Below, piece by piece: positions 33,165-36,184 of a DNA stretch of 36,184 nt. Both the position numbers and the translations under genes were made by a program. The notes beneath the pieces were generated by a model. It worked only from the letters and a program-made list of their open reading frames with translations. It did not search any database and had not been told where the DNA came from. Source of the stretch: Lysobacterales bacterium (GTDB lineage: Bacteria > Pseudomonadota > Gammaproteobacteria > Xanthomonadales > SZUA-36). Each line of letters opens with the position of its first letter. Positions within the stretch are counted from its first letter, which is position 1. The DNA lies in contig WVWV01000109.1 in the NCBI GenBank assembly GCA_011773845.1, positions 1 to 36,184 of the forward strand, given 5' to 3'.

Positions 33165-35136
33165 GCTCGTCGAGGTGGCCCTCGAAGTGCTTCCAGTGGG
33201 CGATGGCCCCCTGGTAGATGGGCTGGCGCACCTGCTCCGAGCTCGCGGTCCGAACCGCGCGATCGGTCTGGTAAAACCGCAGGCAATCGTCCTCGAATTC
33301 CAGCCCGCAATACTCCAGCAAGCGGCGCACCTGCGGCTCGGTATCGGTGACCATGTCCTCGTAGCGGACCCGCAGCACCTTGCCCGGCAGCACCCGGTCC
33401 CAGTGGTCCATCAGGTCCACGTAATCGCGGTAGTAGCGCCCGATGTTCTGCAGGCCATAGGTGAACGATTGCCCGCGCGCAAACAGCTGGGTGAAGCCGC
33501 TGAAGCACGCCGCCATCGGGTGGCGCCGTGCGTCGATGATCCTGGCCTTGGGCAGGATCAGGGCGATGAGGCCGATGTGCAGGAAATTGTTCGGCATCTT
33601 GTCGATGAAAAATGGCGCTTGGCCACGCTGGACGCGCGTGCGGTCGATGTATTCCTCACCCAGCTCCCGCAGGGTCTCGGCGTCGAGTTCGGCCAGGTTA
33701 TCGGGATACCGTGAGGGGTCGGATTTCTTTTTGTTGCCCCCCAAACGCCGGGCGATGGCCAGGATCTGGATGAGTTCCTTGGTGCCGTCGACCTGCGAAT
33801 GGCTGGCCAGGATCTGCTCCAGCAGGGTCGACCCGGAGCGTGGCAGGCCGACGATGAAGATCGGATCCGGCGCCGGGCAGCCCTGGCCCTGCTTCGCCGT
33901 GAACAGCTCGGCCGGACAGGCGGCCCGCATGCGCCGCACGAAGCGGGTGATGTCGTCGGCATCATAGCCCGTCAGGCGCGCCTTGATGCCGTTGCCGAGC
34001 TCGTAGTAGCGGAAGGCATCGTCGTATTCGCCGCGGTCCTCGAGCGCCTTGCCGAGCGCAAAGCACAGGTGATAGAAATCTTCGTGGGTACCCGCCCGAC
34101 GCTCGAGTTCGGCGCGCATGCCCTGCAGCTCGTCGTCGCTGAAGCGGTAGGTCTTGAGGTTGGCCAGGCTCCAGTAGGCGTCGCCGAAACTCGGCCGCAG
34201 GCCATAGGCCCCCTGATAGGCCTCGATCGCCGCTTCGTGGCGGCCGACCGTCTTCAGGGCGTGCCCGTAGCTCAGCAGGATGCCTGGCTGCTCCGGAAAC
34301 CGCTTCAGGATGTGCTCGTAGCAGCGAATGGACTGCTCGAAATCCCCCATGCGCACCAGGATCGAAGCGCGCAGGGCGAGGTAGGCCGGTTTCTCCGGTT
34401 CCGCGGCCAGCAGGCGGTCCGCCTCGGCGAGCGCCTGCTCCAGCTTCTCGCGCCGGCTCAGCACCTTGGCATAACTCACGCGCGCCAGGTCGAAATCGGG
34501 CGCCAGCTCGAGGCAGCGTTGCAGCAACCGCTCGGCATCCACCAGCACGCCAACCCGCAGGCCAATTTCCGCCAGCAGGCGGATGGCGGTGACGTGGGTG
34601 GGGTGCTCGTGCAGGAACTGTCGACACAGCCGCTCGGCCTGGCCAGTCTTGCCCTGGTTGAAACTGCGAATGGCCCGGATCAGTGTCGGATCCTCGGCGA
34701 CGGCCAGCAGGTGCTGATTGAAGGCTTCCGCGGCCGAGGCCTCGTCACCGTCCACCAGGAACAATTCGCCCATCAGTTTCCAGCTGGCGGCCAGGTCGGG
34801 TTGCAGGCGCACGGCGCGCTGCAGGGCGGCAATGGCGGGCACCAGCTGCCCCCCGTCCGCCAGGGCGAAACCGAGCTCCTGCTGGGCGAGGGCGAAATCC
34901 GGGGCGTCCCGCAGCAGCGCCTCGAGCCGTTCCACGGCCCCCGACAGGTCCCCCTCGGCGCGGCTGGCGGAGGCCAGGATGAACCGGCAGTTCACCTCCC
35001 GGGGGTACAGCAGCAGGATTTGCTCCGCCTGCGCGCGCGCCTGCCGATGCCGCCCGGCGCTGAGGGCCGCGAGGGCCGCGTGGACCGCGCTTTCCAGGTT
35101 GCCGCCGGCCACCACCTTGGGTTCTTTGGTATGCAC
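33118..35136 (-). CDS. TPR-repeat sulfotransferase family protein (672 aa)
   Basis: This is a larger paralogue of the preceding gene. Residues about 15-385 contain at least eight TPR-like helix pairs with the usual small/aromatic pattern (for example AIEAYQGAYGLRPSFGDAYW around 303-322). The sulfotransferase domain starts with the PAPS loop FIVGLPRSGSTLLEQIL (427-443) and has a later 3'-phosphate segment around ARRHPMAACFSGF. The C-terminus HLDELRQALGPVLDRYPPD aligns with that of the plus-strand paralogue (HLQPLREALGP followed by a different tail). The start is the ATG at 35136. The two proteins share domain order but differ in TPR length, consistent with different partners. The acceptor is unknown. 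Confidence 0.9.
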   Translation of the reverse strand: MHTKEPKVVAGGNLESAVHAALAALSAGRHRQARAQAEQILLLYPREVNCRFILASASRAEGDLSGAVERLEALLRDAPDFALAQQELGFALADGGQLVPAIAALQRAVRLQPDLAASWKLMGELFLVDGDEASAAEAFNQHLLAVAEDPTLIRAIRSFNQGKTGQAERLCRQFLHEHPTHVTAIRLLAEIGLRVGVLVDAERLLQRCLELAPDFDLARVSYAKVLSRREKLEQALAEADRLLAAEPEKPAYLALRASILVRMGDFEQSIRCYEHILKRFPEQPGILLSYGHALKTVGRHEAAIEAYQGAYGLRPSFGDAYWSLANLKTYRFSDDELQGMRAELERRAGTHEDFYHLCFALGKALEDRGEYDDAFRYYELGNGIKARLTGYDADDITRFVRRMRAACPAELFTAKQGQGCPAPDPIFIVGLPRSGSTLLEQILASHSQVDGTKELIQILAIARRLGGNKKKSDPSRYPDNLAELDAETLRELGEEYIDRTRVQRGQAPFFIDKMPNNFLHIGLIALILPKARIIDARRHPMAACFSGFTQLFARGQSFTYGLQNIGRYYRDYVDLMDHWDRVLPGKVLRVRYEDMVTDTEPQVRRLLEYCGLEFEDDCLRFYQTDRAVRTASSEQVRQPIYQGAIAHWKHFEGHLDELRQALGPVLDRYPPD

Positions 35137-35250
35137 AGCCCGATTCTAGCGGACGGCTGTCCGGGCGGGTGGCGTTTTCATCTCGGCCGAGCCGGGTGGC
35201 GGGCAGCCGCGGTGCCCCCGCTTCACCCACCCCCCAGGGGCGCACCCCGC

Positions 35251-35279
35251 AAAAAAGAAGGGGTGGCCAGGCCACCCCT
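35251..35279 (-). terminator. Rho-independent terminator for the downstream TonB-dependent receptor
   Basis: Read on the minus strand, a 9-bp stem (AGGGGTGGC pairing with GCCACCCCT, 35279-35271 with 35267-35259) closes a three-base loop. It is followed by TTCTTTTTT (35259-35251). It lies 24 bases after the receptor stop codon at 35303, in the 166-bp gap before the minus-strand sulfotransferase gene. Confidence 0.88.
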
Positions 35280-35302
35280 CCCGCTGCTTCGGGCGCGCAG
35301 GG

Positions 35303-36184
35303 TCAGAAGCGCTGGTAGAAGCGAACGCCATAGGTCCGCGGCCGGTTGGTGACGACCGTGGGCTCGTAATTGCGTGGCTGGACGTAAAACTCCGCCACCT
35401 CGTCGGTGAGGTTGTTGACGAAGAAATCCACGCCCCACGAGTCCTTTTTCACGCCAGCCCGGAAGTTGGCGATGGTGTAGGAGTCCTGCTTGAAGCGGGT
35501 CCTGGGAACGATCTCGCTCCAGGAGCCGCCGGTGTAGCTCATGGTCAGCTGCCAGTAGGCCGGCAGGTTGCTCAGGTTGAACTCGTAGCGGGCAAAGACA
35601 TTGCCTTTCCATTCCGGAACATTGGGCAGCTCGGTGCCATCGGGCACGGACAACAGTCCGTTGGGCAGCACGAAATCATCCGTGGTCTCGCCCTCGTTGT
35701 AGGCCACCGCCGCCGAGAGCATCAGGGCATCGGAGGCCAGCAGGCTGACGTCGGTCTCGAATCCCTTGATCTCCGCGGTGCTCAGGTTGTAGACGTTGCC
35801 GCAGCATGCCGACAGCGAGAAGCTGTAAACGGTGTACTGGATGTCATCCCAGTCCATGAAGTAGGCGGCGCCGTTCCATCGCAGGCGCCCGTCCTGCCAG
35901 GTGGTCTTCCAGCCGAACTCGTAGTTGGTCAGGTAGTCCGGCACCCACGCCTGCGACGGCAGGCCCGGGTCGCGGTTCAGGCCGCCGGGCCGGTAGCCTT
36001 CCGAGTAGGTGAAGTACACCATCTTGTCGTCGGCCACGCGCCAGGTCAGGTTGCCCTTGTAGATGGTGTCGCTGGTGCTGGTCTTCGAATCCGCGTTGGT
36101 GTCACGGCAGGTCGCCAGGTCGGGACAGTACACCCCCGGACCCCAGCCCACGACGCCGCGTACCTTGTGGTCCTCGTCGAAGGA
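35303..36184 (-). CDS. TonB-dependent outer-membrane receptor, C-terminal part (5' end outside window)
   Basis: The frame is open from the last base of the window to a stop at 35303, giving 293 residues of the beta-barrel of a TonB-dependent receptor. The hallmark of the family's C-terminal third, YFTYSEGYRPGGLNR, lies near the start of the visible part. It is followed by alternating barrel strands, FFVNNLTDEVAEFY, and a terminal phenylalanine (YGVRFYQRF). Two cysteine pairs occur, C-x6-C in YCPDLATC and CC in SACCGN, which is unusual in barrels and may mark disulfide-bonded extracellular loops. The plug domain and signal peptide lie beyond the edge. It has its own terminator and belongs to a different transcript from the sulfotransferase gene. 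The ligand is unknown. Confidence 0.92.
   Translation of the reverse strand, partial: SFDEDHKVRGVVGWGPGVYCPDLATCRDTNADSKTSTSDTIYKGNLTWRVADDKMVYFTYSEGYRPGGLNRDPGLPSQAWVPDYLTNYEFGWKTTWQDGRLRWNGAAYFMDWDDIQYTVYSFSLSACCGNVYNLSTAEIKGFETDVSLLASDALMLSAAVAYNEGETTDDFVLPNGLLSVPDGTELPNVPEWKGNVFARYEFNLSNLPAYWQLTMSYTGGSWSEIVPRTRFKQDSYTIANFRAGVKKDSWGVDFFVNNLTDEVAEFYVQPRNYEPTVVTNRPRTYGVRFYQRF

Overview
The window is GC-rich, tightly packed and Gram-negative in character: it holds two TonB-dependent outer-membrane receptors, a soluble NAD-linked molybdenum formate dehydrogenase of the kind found in proteobacteria, a BCCT transporter and two TPR-sulfotransferases. A proteobacterium, most likely a gammaproteobacterium, is a reasonable guess, but no taxonomic marker is present. 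I see no rRNA, tRNA, CRISPR array, insertion sequence or phage gene.

Layout. 1-1538 (minus): a truncated protein-tyrosine-phosphatase-like gene and a GNAT acetyltransferase. 1720-4326 (plus): a complete TonB-dependent receptor with a promoter candidate and a strong terminator. 4501-10252 (plus): the formate dehydrogenase operon fdsG-fdsB-fdsA-fdhD. 10391-15563 (plus): dehydrocarnitine cleavage enzyme, BCCT transporter, amidase and an acetyl-CoA hydrolase/transferase-family protein. 15579-20131 (minus): a five-gene operon of LLM flavin oxidoreductase, alpha/beta hydrolase, enoyl-CoA hydratase, BadH-like SDR and acyl-CoA dehydrogenase. 20476-21219 (plus): a divergent crotonase-family gene. 21247-23066 (minus): a CaiD-like carnitinyl-CoA dehydratase and an L-carnitine 3-dehydrogenase. 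23214-29006 (plus): an ADP-forming acyl-CoA synthetase and a three-subunit molybdenum hydroxylase. 29024-30046 (minus): a GATase1-like/AraC regulator, divergent from an acyl-CoA dehydrogenase (30310-31488). 31545-35136: two convergent, overlapping TPR-sulfotransferase paralogues. 35303-36184 (minus): the C-terminal part of a second TonB-dependent receptor.

How the genes may work together. Carnitine dehydrogenase, dehydrocarnitine cleavage enzyme, a CaiD homologue, a BCCT transporter and a CdhR/GbdR-type regulator strongly suggest catabolism of carnitine and probably of gamma-butyrobetaine or crotonobetaine. The inferred route is uptake, CoA activation, desaturation, hydration to carnitinyl-CoA, release, oxidation to 3-dehydrocarnitine, then cleavage to betainyl-CoA and acetoacetate. 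Glycine betaine would be demethylated elsewhere, and the formate dehydrogenase could oxidise one-carbon units released there.

The most interesting signal is non-coding. A roughly 60-bp element occurs nearly identically upstream of the LLM operon (20203-20262) and of the synthetase/molybdenum-hydroxylase operon (23125-23184). A degenerate third copy lies between the AraC-type regulator and the second acyl-CoA dehydrogenase (30227-30286). This ties the LLM operon and the molybdenum hydroxylase, whose substrates are unknown, to the carnitine genes as one likely regulon. Their role is not explained by the known carnitine pathway.
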